DNA from: Diplolepis rosae
Lineage: Eukaryota; Arthropoda; Insecta; Hymenoptera; Diplolepididae
Direction of reading: 5' to 3'
DNA length: 64,000 nt
NCBI GenBank assembly: GCA_030998225.1
Contig: JAPYXD010000704.1
Location: 1,798,001-1,862,000, forward strand
Under the pieces are notes generated by a model. The model had not been told where the DNA came from. It ran no database searches and saw only the letters and a list, made by a program, of their open reading frames with translations. Both the position numbers and the translations under genes were made by a program. Below are positions 11,235-23,500 of this stretch, piece after piece (the first letter of the stretch is position 1; every line of letters begins with the position of its first letter).

Positions 11235-11780
11235 GCAAAAAACCCTTAAAAGCCACCCTACCTACAAATAAACCACTAATCGTCCAGAATGACGTGGTTG
11301 TTACTCAATTTTTCAAAATTTTATTTACCATAAAATTCTCTTTTTTTATACCAAGTAATCTGAGTGGGGTAATAAAAACCGGACGCGCCCTTAAAAACCA
11401 CCCTACCTGCAAACAAACCACTAAACGTCCAGAATGACGTGGTTTTTACTCAATTTTTTTAAATTTTATTTACCATAAAATTATTTTTTTTTATACGAAG
11501 TAATCTGAGTGGGGTAAGAAAAACCGGACGCACCCTTAAAAACCACCCTACCTGCAAACAAAGCACTAATCGTCCAGAATGACGTGGTTGTTACTCAATT
11601 TTTGTAAATTTTATTCACCATAAAATTATTTTTTTTTATACCAAGTAATCTGAGTGGGGTAAGAAAAACCGGACGCACCCTTAAAAACCACCCTACCTGC
11701 AAACAAACCACTAATCGTCCAGAATGACGTGGTGCGTCCGGATTTTCTTACCTTACTCAGATTACTTGGTATAAAAAAAG
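11235..11780. repeat. ~145-bp tandem array (left arm)
   Basis: Four units are marked by accaccctacctgc at about 11251, 11396, 11542 and 11687, a period of 145-146 bp. Each carries ggacgcncccttaaaaacc, cagaatgacgtggttgttac and a poly-T/tataccaagtaatctgagtggggta part. Near 11730 the orientation flips, and inverted units reappear at 14660-15000 beyond the solo LTR. Confidence 0.85.
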
Positions 11781-11909
11781 ATAATTTTGTAACGTCCCTA
11801 CTTTCCCCCTGGTTGCCAGACGCTTCAGTCAGCCAGGGTTCGGTAGGAGTGGGGGAATAGGGTACGTAATAAACGAAACGGATTTTAAATATTAAAATAT
11901 ATATCGATA

Positions 11910-13055
11910 CCTACGTTCTAATATGTCGTATCCCACATTTGGAAAATTTTTCAGGAAACGATAAAAACGTCTTGCTAGCACAAATAAATAAATGTAAACA
12001 AATTTTTGTTTTATACGTTCATAAAAATGCATAAATAATAATAATTAAGTCAAAAAAAATTATTTAAATAAATTTTATGATATTTATATGGGTTACGCAA
12101 GAAGAAAAAATAAAAATTATTTTAGAAAGAAACTTGATTTAATCGTTTTATAATTAAATATTGTTTCATCCCATACGTAACATTTTTTTCTCTTATTTTG
12201 AATTGTTTAATTCATAATTATTATAATATAACATTATTGATACATTTTATTTTTACTATCTTTAATATTGCTTAAAACATTTTTTTTTTCATTTTAAGTA
12301 CTCTTAATTTTTTTTTTTATCAGGTACATTTTCTTGCTGAGATTGTTAAAAATTCCTTGTCCTCTTTCGTCTGGTATTATCACAATTTTTTTTTATAATT
12401 AATATCATTATCTTCAGGTTTTATAAATCTATTATTAGTACGCAGTACTTTGCTTTTAACACCAAGATTAACTTGATTAGCTTTTCGTTTCTTACTCTTA
12501 GTCTTTTCAGTTACCTTAACTATATTTTTACTCTCGGCTTCGAAATTTTTTATTGATGGAGATTGGTCAGAAGCAGAGTCAGTATCATGAATATATTTTA
12601 TATTATCATAGAAGCAGTGTGTATCTCTCAGCAACACTTTTTTTAATGCCTGTAATTGTTGCCATTTACTTTTGGTTCTTTTTAATCGATCTACAAACAG
12701 AGGTTTCAGCGGATGCTCTAGATTTAATTGGAGTTGTAAAAATATTATTTGTAATTACCTTCTTACTCATTTTACTAAATAATTTCTCAAAATAAACTTA
12801 AGACTAATTACAAAATAAAAATTGACTGTCACATCGCTGGCGCTGACTTAACCAATGGATGTGGGATACGACATATTGGAATTCGTGAAAATCAGCATGT
12901 GGGATACGACATATTAGAATATTTATTTAAAAATATTAAATAAACAATTTGACTCACAAGATTTTAATATAAGCTGTAAAACATTATTATTAATCCATTT
13001 ATCAAAAAAAGTCAATTTCTCAAATTTTGTGGGATACGACATATTAGAACGTGGG
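11910..13055. mobile_element. hAT-like non-autonomous element, 8-bp duplication TATCGATA
   Basis: The ends CCTACGTTCTAATATGTCGT and its complement (with CCCACGTTC) lie at 11910 and 13055, flanked by perfect 8-bp repeats TATCGATA (11902-11909, 13056-13063). Further copies of gtgggatacgacatatt at 12862 and 12898 form subterminal repeats. The interior has only short frames. The longest (12380-12637, minus) is a Lys-rich 85-residue stretch with KKRKANQVNLGVKSK and may be a leftover of a transposase or captured gene, but I cannot name it. The 8-bp duplication is typical of hAT and P elements. Confidence 0.7.
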
Positions 13056-13954
13056 TATCGATATATAAAATTTATTTAGATAAAGAACTAATACAAATGC
13101 AAATAAGAAAAATGTAATAATTTATGAAATAATTTAGTTTTAACGGTGTGTATGTGTAAATGTGGATAACAAAAATAACAAATGGTGTGCCGGTGTCAGT
13201 TTCTGAGTTTACTGTGTACGTGTTTTGTGTGTGCGTGTGTGTGGTGTGATTGTCGTGGATGCGCGGGTGCGCGAGCACAGGCCTAATGGTTCGCTGCTGT
13301 TGGACCGGTTTTGCGTAGTACAATCTTATTTTCCTGTAAGTAAAACACACCAGGTCGTAGGCGTTAAGAATCGGCGATTTACAATTTGATTGTCGTAGCC
13401 GGATTCCCCTCGGGGGGCGCGCTCACCTCGATCTCTCCTCCGGTCGTTCGTTTCGTCGGTCACGGTCAAGTCTCGGTCGTTTTAGGGAGGGGCGCCCTCA
13501 GAGGTTCTGAGCATTGGCGCCCCACCCTCGGTGCCTCGGCCATGGCGGTATCTAGAGGGCCAAGGGTACTGGTGGGTCGGTCCGTCGGTAATTCCCCAGT
13601 TTGGGCCCGGTCACCGGTATTTGACGGGTCCCAATCCTGGGCGGGCCTCGGCCATGGCAGGATCCAGAGGGCCGAGGGTACCAGTGTGTCGGTTGGTCGA
13701 TATGTTTGTCCGGGGAGAAGGTTAGGTTCACTTGGCCCCGGTGAGAACCGGGCAAGACGTGAATCAGGGCTGCCTGATGTCACGCACCGCCCCCTCGCCC
13801 CATGGCCAATGGCATTAGCCATTGGTCAGAGGACGAGCTGGTTCGCCGGTTTGGTGTATGCTATTCAGATAGGTACGGATGATGGTACGGTAGGAAACGG
13901 TTAGGTTCGGTTAGGTACGGTTGTAGTAACGTCTGTGTTGTCCTGATGCAACTT

Positions 13955-14350
13955 GGGCAGCACCTAGTCAGGGGAACCTGACGCTGGGTGCCAGCTCTCA
14001 CCGAGAGTCGACAATGGGGGAACCCATCGATCGATGCTCGATGTGGCCGGACCAGGAGGACCGGTGTCGGGGAAGTCTGGGTGTCGACCTGGCCAGCCTG
14101 AGCAGCACCCAGTCAGGGGAACCTGACGCTGGGTGCCAGCTCACACCGAGAGTCGACCATGGGGGAACCCATCGATCGACGCTCGATGTGGCCGGAACAG
14201 GAGGATCGTTGTCGGGGAGGTTTCGGCGTCACGTCTCTGTCGGTCGCCACCTGGCTTTGCCTGGAGCAACACCCAGTCAGGGGAACCTAACGCTGGGTGT
14301 CCGCTCCCACCGAGAGTCGACCATGGGGGAACCCATCGATCGACGCTTGG
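13955..14350. repeat. three GC-rich tandem units within the LTR
   Basis: The block gtcaggggaacctgacgctg followed by gagtcgaccatgggggaacc occurs at about 13961, 14106 and 14270, spaced 145 and 164 bp. This explains why long open frames (14014-14580, 14133-14480) appear here in more than one register: they translate a repeat and need not be genes. Confidence 0.8.
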
Positions 14351-15006
14351 TCCGGCTTCACCAGGTGTCGCGGTCGGGGTCGGAGATACCCTCCTATGGG
14401 GATACCCATCAGGAGAGGCATCTCCATGCCGTCCGTCTAGAGCGCCGCTTCGGTGTGACCCAGATCGTCGCTCCAGCTGAACTGCCCCGTCTCGGTGTTC
14501 CGAAACTCCTTATATACCTTTCACGAAGGGTGGGGGTAGCTGCGCGCGCGGCTCGGCGGCCGGTGGGGGTACTCACGTGAGTCGCGGTGGTGGGAGCACC
14601 CCTCCGAACGCCGCGGTAGGGGTGCGGTGGCGTAGCACGCGTATACGATTCGTTACAATTTTATGGTAAATAAAATTTACATAAATTGAGTAACAACCAC
14701 GTCATTCTGGACGATCAGTGGTTTGTTTGCAGGTAGGGTGGTTTTTAAGGGCGCGTCCGGTTTTTCTTACCCCACTCAGATTACTTTGTATAAAAAAAGA
14801 GAATTTTATGGTAAGTAAAATTTACAAAAATTGAGTAACAACCACGTCATTCTGGACGATTAGTGGTTTGTTTGCAGGTAGGGTGGTTTTTAAGGGTGCG
14901 TCCGGTTTTTATTACCCCACTCAGATTACTTGGTATAAAAAAAAAAAATTTTATGGTAAATAAAATTTTGAAAAATTGAGTAGCAACCACGTCATTCTGG
15001 TATATT

Positions 15007-15225
15007 CACGGAGAAAAATGGATGTTCAACTATGGGACAGCCATCTTATATGTTCAATTGTATTATCTAGATGTTCAACTGTAATATCTAAGATATTAAT
15101 CTCTGCATATTTTAACACCTTAGATATTACAGCTGAATATCTAAATATTACAACTGAATATATAAGATGGCTGTCCCATAGTTAAACATCTAGATGTTAA
15201 TTCTAAACATCCACTTTTCTCTGTG
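15007..15225. mobile_element. 219-bp palindromic MITE (CACGGAGAAAAATGG)
   Basis: It starts CACGGAGAAAAATGGATG and ends with the inverse CATCCACTTTTCTCTGTG. The interior is a long imperfect hairpin (tgggacagccatcttatat near 15034 and its complement near 15160). It lies in the right arm of the 11198-15413 element, where the 145-bp unit breaks off at cattctgg. No convincing TA duplication was found. Confidence 0.75.
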
Positions 15226-15413
15226 TTGTGTTGCTCTTGAAACTGTTATTATAAAGGGGGTTGTTTTATCCCCTAATCAAAATTTTTTGTCACTTTTTTG
15301 TGCATAGGCTTTACTTATTTGCATCTATGAATCAAACTGCATCACCAAAATGGAAAAAAAAAATTTTTTTTTTTGCATTTCGTTCATCTGAACGTTCAGA
15401 ACTTCAGGTACAT

Positions 15414-15769
15414 AATACGTATTGCCTATATTTTGGACGTATTGTACATCAAGATAAGCCCTGGATTCCGCAACTGTTTTGCGTATCATGCTATGCTACC
15501 CTCTTGTTTTGGCAGAATGGAAATAAAACATCCATTCCATTTGCAGTACCGACACTCTGGCGTGAACCCAGTTATCACTACAATGATTGCTACTTTTTTA
15601 TGACGGATATATGAAAATTTTCTTGGAAAATCAAGCAAAATATAGAGCTCTCTACTGTAAATTCTGTATCGGAAGCAATATTTCATAGTGAAGACATGCC
15701 TCCTCCTTTGCCTCCTCGCACATGTCAAACTGTAGAACCACATTCTTCTCAACATAAAAGGAAAAGTTA
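15414..15769 (+). pseudogene. relic of an arthropod repeat-borne or lineage-specific coding family
   Basis: From the element's right flank an open frame reads YCLYFGRIVHQDKPWIPQLF, then CVSCYATLLFW, then FAVPTLWREPSYHYNDCYFF. It is followed by one in-frame TGA at about 15612 and then FHSEDMPPPLPPRTCQ, ending at a TAA near 15769. The order Cys-x2-Cys, 'FAxPxxWREPxxHxxxCYFCM' and 'SExxPxPxPP' resembles an uncharacterised arthropod protein family often found in many copies in insect and crustacean genomes. That recognition is from memory and its function is unknown. It is broken by the nonsense codon and by the 4.2-kb insertion. Confidence 0.5.
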
Positions 15770-16307
15770 AAAAATTTACCTATTTTGTGTACAATATTTG
15801 TTTTTACTTTTATATTTTGTATTTTATGCTGCAATATATAAAATAGAATTTTTATCGTAGGTTTTTCGTAAATAGTTTTTAATAAAATAAAAATACGTAT
15901 ATACTGGGTGTTTACTTTTTTAGTTAATGTACTAATAGCCGTATCTAAAAATAGTACGTGTTGGAAAAAAATACGTACGTATTCTTATTACACGATAAGT
16001 ACACTAAGAGAAATCCTATTAGTTATGCTGACTAAAAGGTCACAATTATATATTTTTAGTAAGCAGTTCCAAAAATTTTGTAAAACTTACCAATGCTCAA
16101 AAGTCCATGGAACTAAGTATGCTACTAATTTTTTTTTGTAAAATTGATCAAATTCATTTAGTTTGAGAAATGTAAATCTTTTATTTCAATATGCAATATT
16201 TCGTCTCATTATAAATCTTTGGTAATAGTAGACTTCTAGAAATAATTGTACAGACAAATTAGATTTTTCCTGCTTATCAACTGCTTTGAATCGTTTTGAA
16301 ATCGTTA

Positions 16308-17563
16308 CAGTACCGGTCAGAATTGTCCGGCCACCTGTTTTTCGATAATTGCTTAAATTATCCTAATTTGAATTATGTAAGTGAAAAAATTTGTTCTCTT
16401 AATTAAATTTAAAGCTATCAAAATTCTTTATAAAATGATCCTAGCATGAATTCTTTTTGTTAAATTTTGAAGAAGTTATTGCAGAAATAGTCAAGATTTC
16501 AATGCTTTCTTAAATTTTAAATACTAACTTTCAAAGTAATCAACATTTTTTAATGTTCTTGGACTAATTTTAAAGCTAAATTTCTACAAAATCGATCAAA
16601 ATTCTTGAAATTGATGTGTAATTTTTTTCTTACATACTGCACGAGGTTAAAGTTCAAATAAAAAAGTTGGAAAAATTCCAATACTGCTTTTGCTTAGAAA
16701 AACATTTTATAAGATATATAAAACATATAATCATGAATTTTGTATCGAATCCCCTTAAAATATATATTCATACAGTGAGAAAAAAGATTTGATTGAATCA
16801 AAGAAAATAATTTGTTTGAACGACTTTCTTTGATTTAAAGAAATGATTTGTTTAAATGAAACAAAATTTGTTTCATTCAAACAAAATATCTTTGGACCAA
16901 ATAAATATTTATTCAAATCAAATAAATTTCTGCCTTAAATCAAACAAATTATATCTTTGACCATATATCAATGCATTAATTTCTTTGTTTTGAATAAAAA
17001 TTAATTTGATTCAAACAAATATTTATTTGGTTCAAAGATATTTTGTTTGAATCAAACACATTTTATTTCATTTAAACAAATAATTTCTTTAAATCAAAGA
17101 AAGTCGCTCAAATAAATTATTTTCTTTGATTCAATCAAATTTTTTTTCTCAGTGTATGATCTTTATTATGATTTACCTACAGATGAAATGTTTTCGAAAT
17201 TTTCCTACTTTTTTGTTACAATTTTAACTCCTTGCATTATGCAAGAAAAAATTTATATATTTAGAATGATAATTTAATGCGATACTGTAGAATCTTAGCT
17301 CTAAAATGAGCCCAAGAACATTAAAAAATGTTGATTACTTCGAAAGTTATTTAAAATTTAAGAAAGCATTGAAATCTCTACTATTTCTGCAATAACTTCT
17401 TCAAAATTCAACAAAACGAATTCATGCTGGGTTCATTTTATAAAGAATTTTGATAGCTTTAAATTTAATCAAGAGAAAACATTTTTTCATTTATATAATT
17501 AAAATTAAGATAATTTAAGCAATTATCGAAAAACAGGTGGCCAGACAATTCTGACCGGTACTG
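16308..17563. mobile_element. Tc1/mariner-type MITE with ~300-bp inverted arms
   Basis: The termini CAGTACCGGTCAGAATTGTC and their complement are flanked by TA (16306-16307, 17564-17565). The arms match over several hundred bases: cacctgtttttcgataattg, then ctatcaaaattctttataaa, then aacattttttaatgttctt, each with inverse partners at 17290-17550. There is no transposase. The centre is occupied by a second MITE. Confidence 0.85.
16773..17154. mobile_element. 382-bp palindromic MITE, TA target, nested
   Basis: It runs from CAGTGAGAAAAAAGATTTGA to the inverse ending TTTTTTTCTCAGTG, with TA at 16771-16772 and 17155-17156. Almost the whole length folds on itself; the words tttgattcaaacaaa and atttctttgatt alternate. 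It shares these words and the termini with the large element at 29560-33320. Confidence 0.85.
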
Positions 17564-17565
17564 TA

Positions 17566-20500
17566 TGTACATTGATTTCTTAAAATTTTGCTTTTGTTTT
17601 TCATCAAGATAAGAAGAATTAAATCATGGTGATTTTAAAGTATAATTTCAAACTGTTGTGCAGTTTGTGATGAAAAAAATGTCAACAATTATCATCCTTT
17701 GTTACATTTTGAAAAACAATAATTAAAAAAGTTTTTCTTCTAAAAAATCCTGACCCAAGAAAGTTTCTATCGACCTTAACCGAAATAAAATAGATCGAAT
17801 GATAAATTTAACATTTTTTTCAAAGTTGGAATTACTATTTTAGTCATGTACACGTACGGATGAAAAATTCATCAGTTTCTAATAAAGATATTGGAATAGT
17901 TTTTAATACAACTATTCTCCGGTATGTCGGAAAAATATATTTTTTTGGAATAACTAAACTGGACAAATAGTAATAGCAATTAACGCAATTAGTAAGTTTT
18001 ACAAAAACATATTGGTGACTTCTATTATAAGATCGTCACAATGTGGAAATGCATGAAAATAGTCCCGGCTACAAAACGGACTGACTAATCGGATTTTGTG
18101 AGTTTTACTAAAAATTGTAATCATTGCTACTCAGTTAATCTAGCTGTAAAGACTAAGGTGTGTAGATGATACAGAGTATAAAAACATGCTTGTGACCCAT
18201 TTTTAGTGTATAAATAAAAAACGTAAAAATTTGAAAAGGGTACTCATATTTTTTCAAATTTGTAACGTAGTGTAATTAGTACTCTCGAATCATCCAAGGT
18301 AAATATCTGAACCTCATGAAACATCAATTGCCAAATAAAATTAAAACAGAGTTACAAAACTATATTTTTTCTCAATCAGCTTAAATTATCATCATCATGA
18401 AAATCCCGATTGTGAATATATTGAATCTTTCCTGACTAGAAGTGTAGATAAAATGTGTCTAAAGCCGTCCCATGTCTAGCTTTATGTATTACGACATCTC
18501 ATCATATATAAACAAAGTAATAATTTTATAATTTGTTGTACCTAAACCTTATAATCTTTAAATGGCAAAGAAAGATGCTACGAATATTTTCCAGTTTATA
18601 AATTCATATATTAATATAATACCCAAATACCAAAGCATTCAATCATATTATGACTTTTATAAACTAAATCTATCTTCACAGTCTTATTAACTGTAAGTAG
18701 TTTTATTAATCTAATTAAAAGTCTTCTCTAATCTAATTTTCCACTCAAAATTATAGTCAGCATAATAAATATATTGTTTTGGACATTTTTTTATTTTTAC
18801 CTCTTCATCAAATACGAATTAACGTAAAATCTATATGAAACATTATTAAAGCATTCGGAAATTTTCAATTAAAATTTATTATTCGCAGCAAACGTAATTG
18901 GATGATCTTGTTCAATTTGTTAACTATTTTGTTAAAGAATTCTGGTATTCTTATCAATTTAAAATTAGAATTTCTTCTTCACAGCAAACATTTTATCAGA
19001 TAAAAAACTAAATTTTTGCTGCAGACAAAACTTTAAAAAATTTAGTTATGTTTACCAATTTGATTTTGTATGTCCGGTCTTTCCCAATTAGTATATACCC
19101 TAAGAGTTTATGGAAGCCAAAATGGAAAATGTACAACGTGTTGCTAAGCAACATAAACTGATTCTAAATTCTCTCGTTACTTCTGTCTTTTACTCCCTAT
19201 ACCTGTGTAGAATCTTCAATCGATGTTTCAATGATTTTATCCACCCCTGAATCTTGACTTCATGCTGATTATTACCGATTTCGTTTCCTCAGCTAATTTT
19301 AGAATCCTCTATTCTTCTCTTTCCTCTTCTTGGTACGTCCTTTTTCCTCATAGTAACGCCGATTGAAGAATTGTAATAGACTTTGAGAGTAAAAGTGCGA
19401 AAGTAATAGAGGGCTTGTAGAATGTCCAAGAGTAGTGGACATTAGGAAAGAGAGAAAAACGATAACTAGTAGAGTAACAAGATAAAAGGGAAACAATGAG
19501 CTGAAAGTGTAACAGAGAGACCATGAAGAGGAATGAGGGATGGGAGTTTTGGTGAAGAGTAGGGAGTAATCAATGCCAGTCGCCTTGGCAACCGCTATAG
19601 CCGATCTTTCTTCCTCCATCCATCCTGGACCAACTTCCAGTCCTATACCGCCTATAATACCCGAAGCTTTTCAATTTTCAAACCAGTCAGAAGAACACGC
19701 GCCCGCACAACGACCCAAACATTTTCCAGGGTCCAGAGACCGATGCGCTTTCAACCTGAGATATATGTACCCCTCCTCGTCGGTAATATCGCAAACACCT
19801 TGACGTAGTCCGATCCACGCTACCTTATATCCATCTGCATCCTCTCTTTTCGACTGTTGGAAAAATTATTGTTCTAGGGACAAATCTCTCGTGGTCCAAT
19901 ACCGATACACTGTTAAAGATCATATCAATCTTTATCAATACATTTTAAAATACAAAGAGTAAATTAAAATTAATAATTTTTGCAATTGTGAAAAATCAAT
20001 ATACATTCACCCTACTCTCTTAATTTTGACCAGTTTTTTTTTTACTCATTTAATCCAGACACTCATTTTTTAGCTATTTAATCAGTTTATTGAGCTCATT
20101 TTACTGAAAAATCAATTGGTTTGATAGCTATAAGTAAGTCACTGAAGGGAATTAGTAGAAAAAACTACTGATTAAAATGAAAGGAGTGAATTTCATTTAT
20201 ATTTGATATTCTATCAAACATGACGTTTTTAAATTTTTTAAACTATTTTTACAAACTCAGGGTCCAATATATTCACTTCTTTAGGAATTTTCCAAATTTT
20301 CACTTTAATGAACTAAACAGTTACTCCAAATGATTAAATGTTTTATGCAACAAACAGAAATTTGTAAAATTTCTTTCTTTCACTAATAATGAATTATTTC
20401 AAATTAGTTAGTTGAGTTTAAAATTTGAAAGCGTCTTTTTTTCCACAGAAAGATTTTAAATTCTTTAAAATTTAAATAATTAATTATATTAGGCACAACC

Positions 20501-23500
20501 ATTCATTTTTTTCTATGAAAGTAAATAAGTTCTCGAGTTTAAGCTATGGAGAAAAACATACTTTAAATTTAGAATTAAATTAACTAATGGTTCATAATTT
20601 TTTAATATTCAATAGTTTTTCTAACACAGAATTTTATAATTGCCTTGCTTTGCAGCGTTTCGCTGCCTGCTTTATTTATAGACTCAATCAAGTCCATGGA
20701 AGATAAACCGTAAAAAGACTAAAGTTCTGGTAACTAATGATAATAAATTTGTTTTGTACAAGAATCTTTGTTAGTATTACCTCACCAAGAAATATTGACT
20801 GCTCAAGTAAAAGTATATCAAAGTTACAAATGTTCATTACCTCTTTTATATTAGAAAGGAATTCTACTTCTAATATAATAAATAAATTTAATGTAATCTG
20901 CTAGCAATCTCTGTAATTATTCGGTCAGGTTCAAATTAAATTTATCAAGCGTCCGAGTTTATTATACTTTATTATTCAGATTTTAAATCGAAACCTATTC
21001 CAATTTTCACAGATAAAATCTGCAATTCAGCATAGCGTTTAGAGCATTATATTTTCTGGAAAAATAATCAAAGCTACAAATTATTTCAAATACCGAAAAT
21101 AAATTAATTTTACTTTGAAACCATTCTACACGATTTTTATACATTCCGTGAATCTGCTTTTTAACGGAAAAACAACTTAGTTTTCTATACACTTTTTCTT
21201 TCAAATTAGTTTAAATATTTGCTGTACCAAAATTGAGATAAAAGCAAAGAACTCAATTTTCACGTAACCATCAACGAACGCAAACTTTAAAAATAGGTCG
21301 ACTAAATTCTCCAAAGCCGCACATAAGTCTGATGACTCATAAAGTAAGGGAAATCAAATTATAATACAATCTTGAATAATGATACTGTTACTATGCACAA
21401 AATTTGGATGCTTTTTGTGATTTTATTCGGTAGTTTGAATTAGGAAAATATAGAAAATCATCCTCATATCTAAATATAAAATTTATTAATCGAAGCAAAA
21501 CTGCTTTAAACTCAGTTTTACTAAATATTTATGATTTAAAATATTGTTTAAAAAGCATGAGTAAAATATTTTAACGTTGAAAACTGAAAAATACGGTTAA
21601 CAATTCGTTTTAATTGTCTAAAAGATAATTATAATTTACATGTATATCATTAATCGATGGATTTTCATTGGAAAATAAATCAGAGACACTCTTAGAAAGG
21701 TAAGATGAAGTAATTAATTGAATAAAGAAGTTATACAATCTTACTCTCTAAACTCGACATAAAAAAACAAAAAGTTATCGAAAAACTCAGCATTCAAACT
21801 TCGTTACAAAAAAGACTTTATAATATTATTCAAGTTTTCAAGAAATATTCAAGTAATAAATTGAAAGTAAAATAGCAGTTATAAAAAAAATGTCAATGGT
21901 GAAACAAATTATTATGTAAAAATTTTGATAGTAGAAAAACGATAAGAACGTTAAATATTACTTTCTTATTCTTGATTTTAAGTATTCCTACTGAAGTCTT
22001 GTCATCAATGACGTCACATTTTTCAAACATTTTAAACTCCCCTTACTCTCTAAATGCATGACGTCATTAATGTTTCAGACCTGACTTGAAATATGATATT
22101 TTATTGAATAAGTACAATTCCATGTAATGAAGGAAAATTCCATGATATTCAAACTATGAAATATACTTTTTTAACTATCTTGTTAGCATATAAAACAATA
22201 TACGTTACCAAAACTACGCAAAAAATCAAATTCTAAAAACAATGGAAACAAAAAAGTAACTCTTTAAACTTTAAACACAGGCACAAGAAACACGATTTTC
22301 TGAATCTGCTACGCGTAAACCAACTGTCAGCTCATTATTTCGCAAGTATTCTAGATGGTGATCTTACAATTGAATAAATGAGTTCATCAATCAAAAGATC
22401 AGTTCACCAGTACACTAAGAACGTTAGCGCTTACATGCAAGCTACAGCAAAACAGTACATTTAAAATAAAATGGAAATCTCATAAGCTGACTTTACACCG
22501 TTATAAAAAAATATATCAATCGTGCAACACCTTTAATTTTGAAATACAAAATTTCGCGACCTTGAGCAAGCCACGAGCCATAAAAGCATCTCAACAGAAA
22601 TGAACAAACGCGTTTCTCTCGTGGCTCGAAAGTAGCGATCGCCAATAAAGTAAGGTTAACTTTGCATTCCACGTTTGTTAAGATTATGGAAAATGGCTGG
22701 GAAAAAATAAAATTGAGGTTACGTATCGAAAAGACGCGAGAAAGGGTTATAAATGATGATTCATGCAAGTGACAAGCTCTTACCTTGTTATTTGTCACAT
22801 TCTTTTGTGCTACGCCATTGGGAAGTGAAAACTTTGCAGGTGTAAATGGTCAGGATTCAAAACTTGCCAATCTTTGGCTATTCGTCACACAAATGGCATT
22901 ACATGCATCGTTTTCTAGGTTAGGTTTACTGTTAAGTTTGATGAAGCGCACTCAGAATTTCACTTGAAAATTCACTGTATTTTCTGTATCACACCAAACC
23001 TTATAGACAATAAACCATCTTGAAGCTCAAACCAGCTCGAACACAACCGAGACCATCGAGACTACAGAGACGGAGACCCAATCGCTGCATGATGCAGGCA
23101 AAACGCGGATACTTCACACGTCAAGGAAGAAAAGAGAAAGACGCCAAAAGAGTTCACCATTCTGCCGTGTAAGGCGCCACTTGTCAGACGCTCAAAAAAA
23201 TCGAGACAAAGCTAATTACTTGTTTATTTAATAAATTCGTTATAAAATGTGGTTTTAATAATAGCAAAGGGAAAACTCCAAAAATACATTTATAAAAGAG
23301 TGAGGACAATAAAACTTATATTATTTGCAGATAAATTAGTGAAGTTTCTATTATATTTATATTGGTAATGGAATTTTACTATAATTTATCGATCGAGTTT
23401 TACACAGAAATGACAATCTAAAGGAAAATTTATTGAATTGCATAATGACATTGAATATTTTTTGCAATATTGTACAAAGTTATAATAAATCAATTATTAT

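Larger units (their letters stand above)
11788..14657. mobile_element. probable solo LTR (TGTAACGTCCC...CGTTACA), with nested element
   Basis: The unit begins TGTAACGTCCCTACTTTC and ends GATTCGTTACA, with 4-bp direct repeats ATTT at 11784-11787 and 14658-14661. It interrupts the 145-bp array, so the junction is visible. Minus the hAT-like insertion it is about 1.7 kb. It is GC-rich in its 3' half, contains no pol or gag, and has TG...CA ends, which fits a solo LTR of a Ty3/Gypsy-type element. The same opening TGT-C-ACGTCCC and 4-bp duplication recur at 30727-31665. A complete non-LTR explanation is not excluded because no internal region has been seen. Confidence 0.55.
11198..15413. mobile_element. 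4.2-kb ATGTAC-terminus TIR element containing further insertions
   Basis: Perfect terminal inverted repeats of about 46 bp (ATGTACCTGAAGTTCTGAAC...) end at 11198 and 15413. The flanks are AATGCGTAT (11189-11197) and AATACGTAT (15414-15422), a 9-bp duplication with one mismatch. Inside the TIRs lie tandem ~145-bp units in the left arm and inverted units in the right arm. The centre is occupied by a probable solo LTR (11788-14657) holding an hAT-like element, and a MITE sits in the right arm at 15007. The net length without insertions is about 1.1 kb. The TIR is clearly related to that of the element at 57662-60370. Confidence 0.8.

Noticed and set aside
12380..12637. 85-codon Lys-rich frame as a gene
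   Set aside because: It lies inside the hAT-like element and has no start or stop context of note; mentioned only as a possible remnant.
13386..13904. 172-codon open frame in the GC-rich block
   Set aside because: Several other frames are open on both strands over the same bases, the product shows no motif, and the block lies within a probable LTR.
14014..14580. 188-codon open frame
   Set aside because: It translates three tandem repeat units; the same repeated residues appear, as expected from DNA repeats.
19299..19803. Overlapping opposite-strand frames
   Set aside because: No recognised family and no consistent splice sites; kept only as a possible single-copy region.
22493..22967. Two frames of 101 and 60 codons
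   Set aside because: No domain or motif; opposite strands overlap; no support beyond being open.
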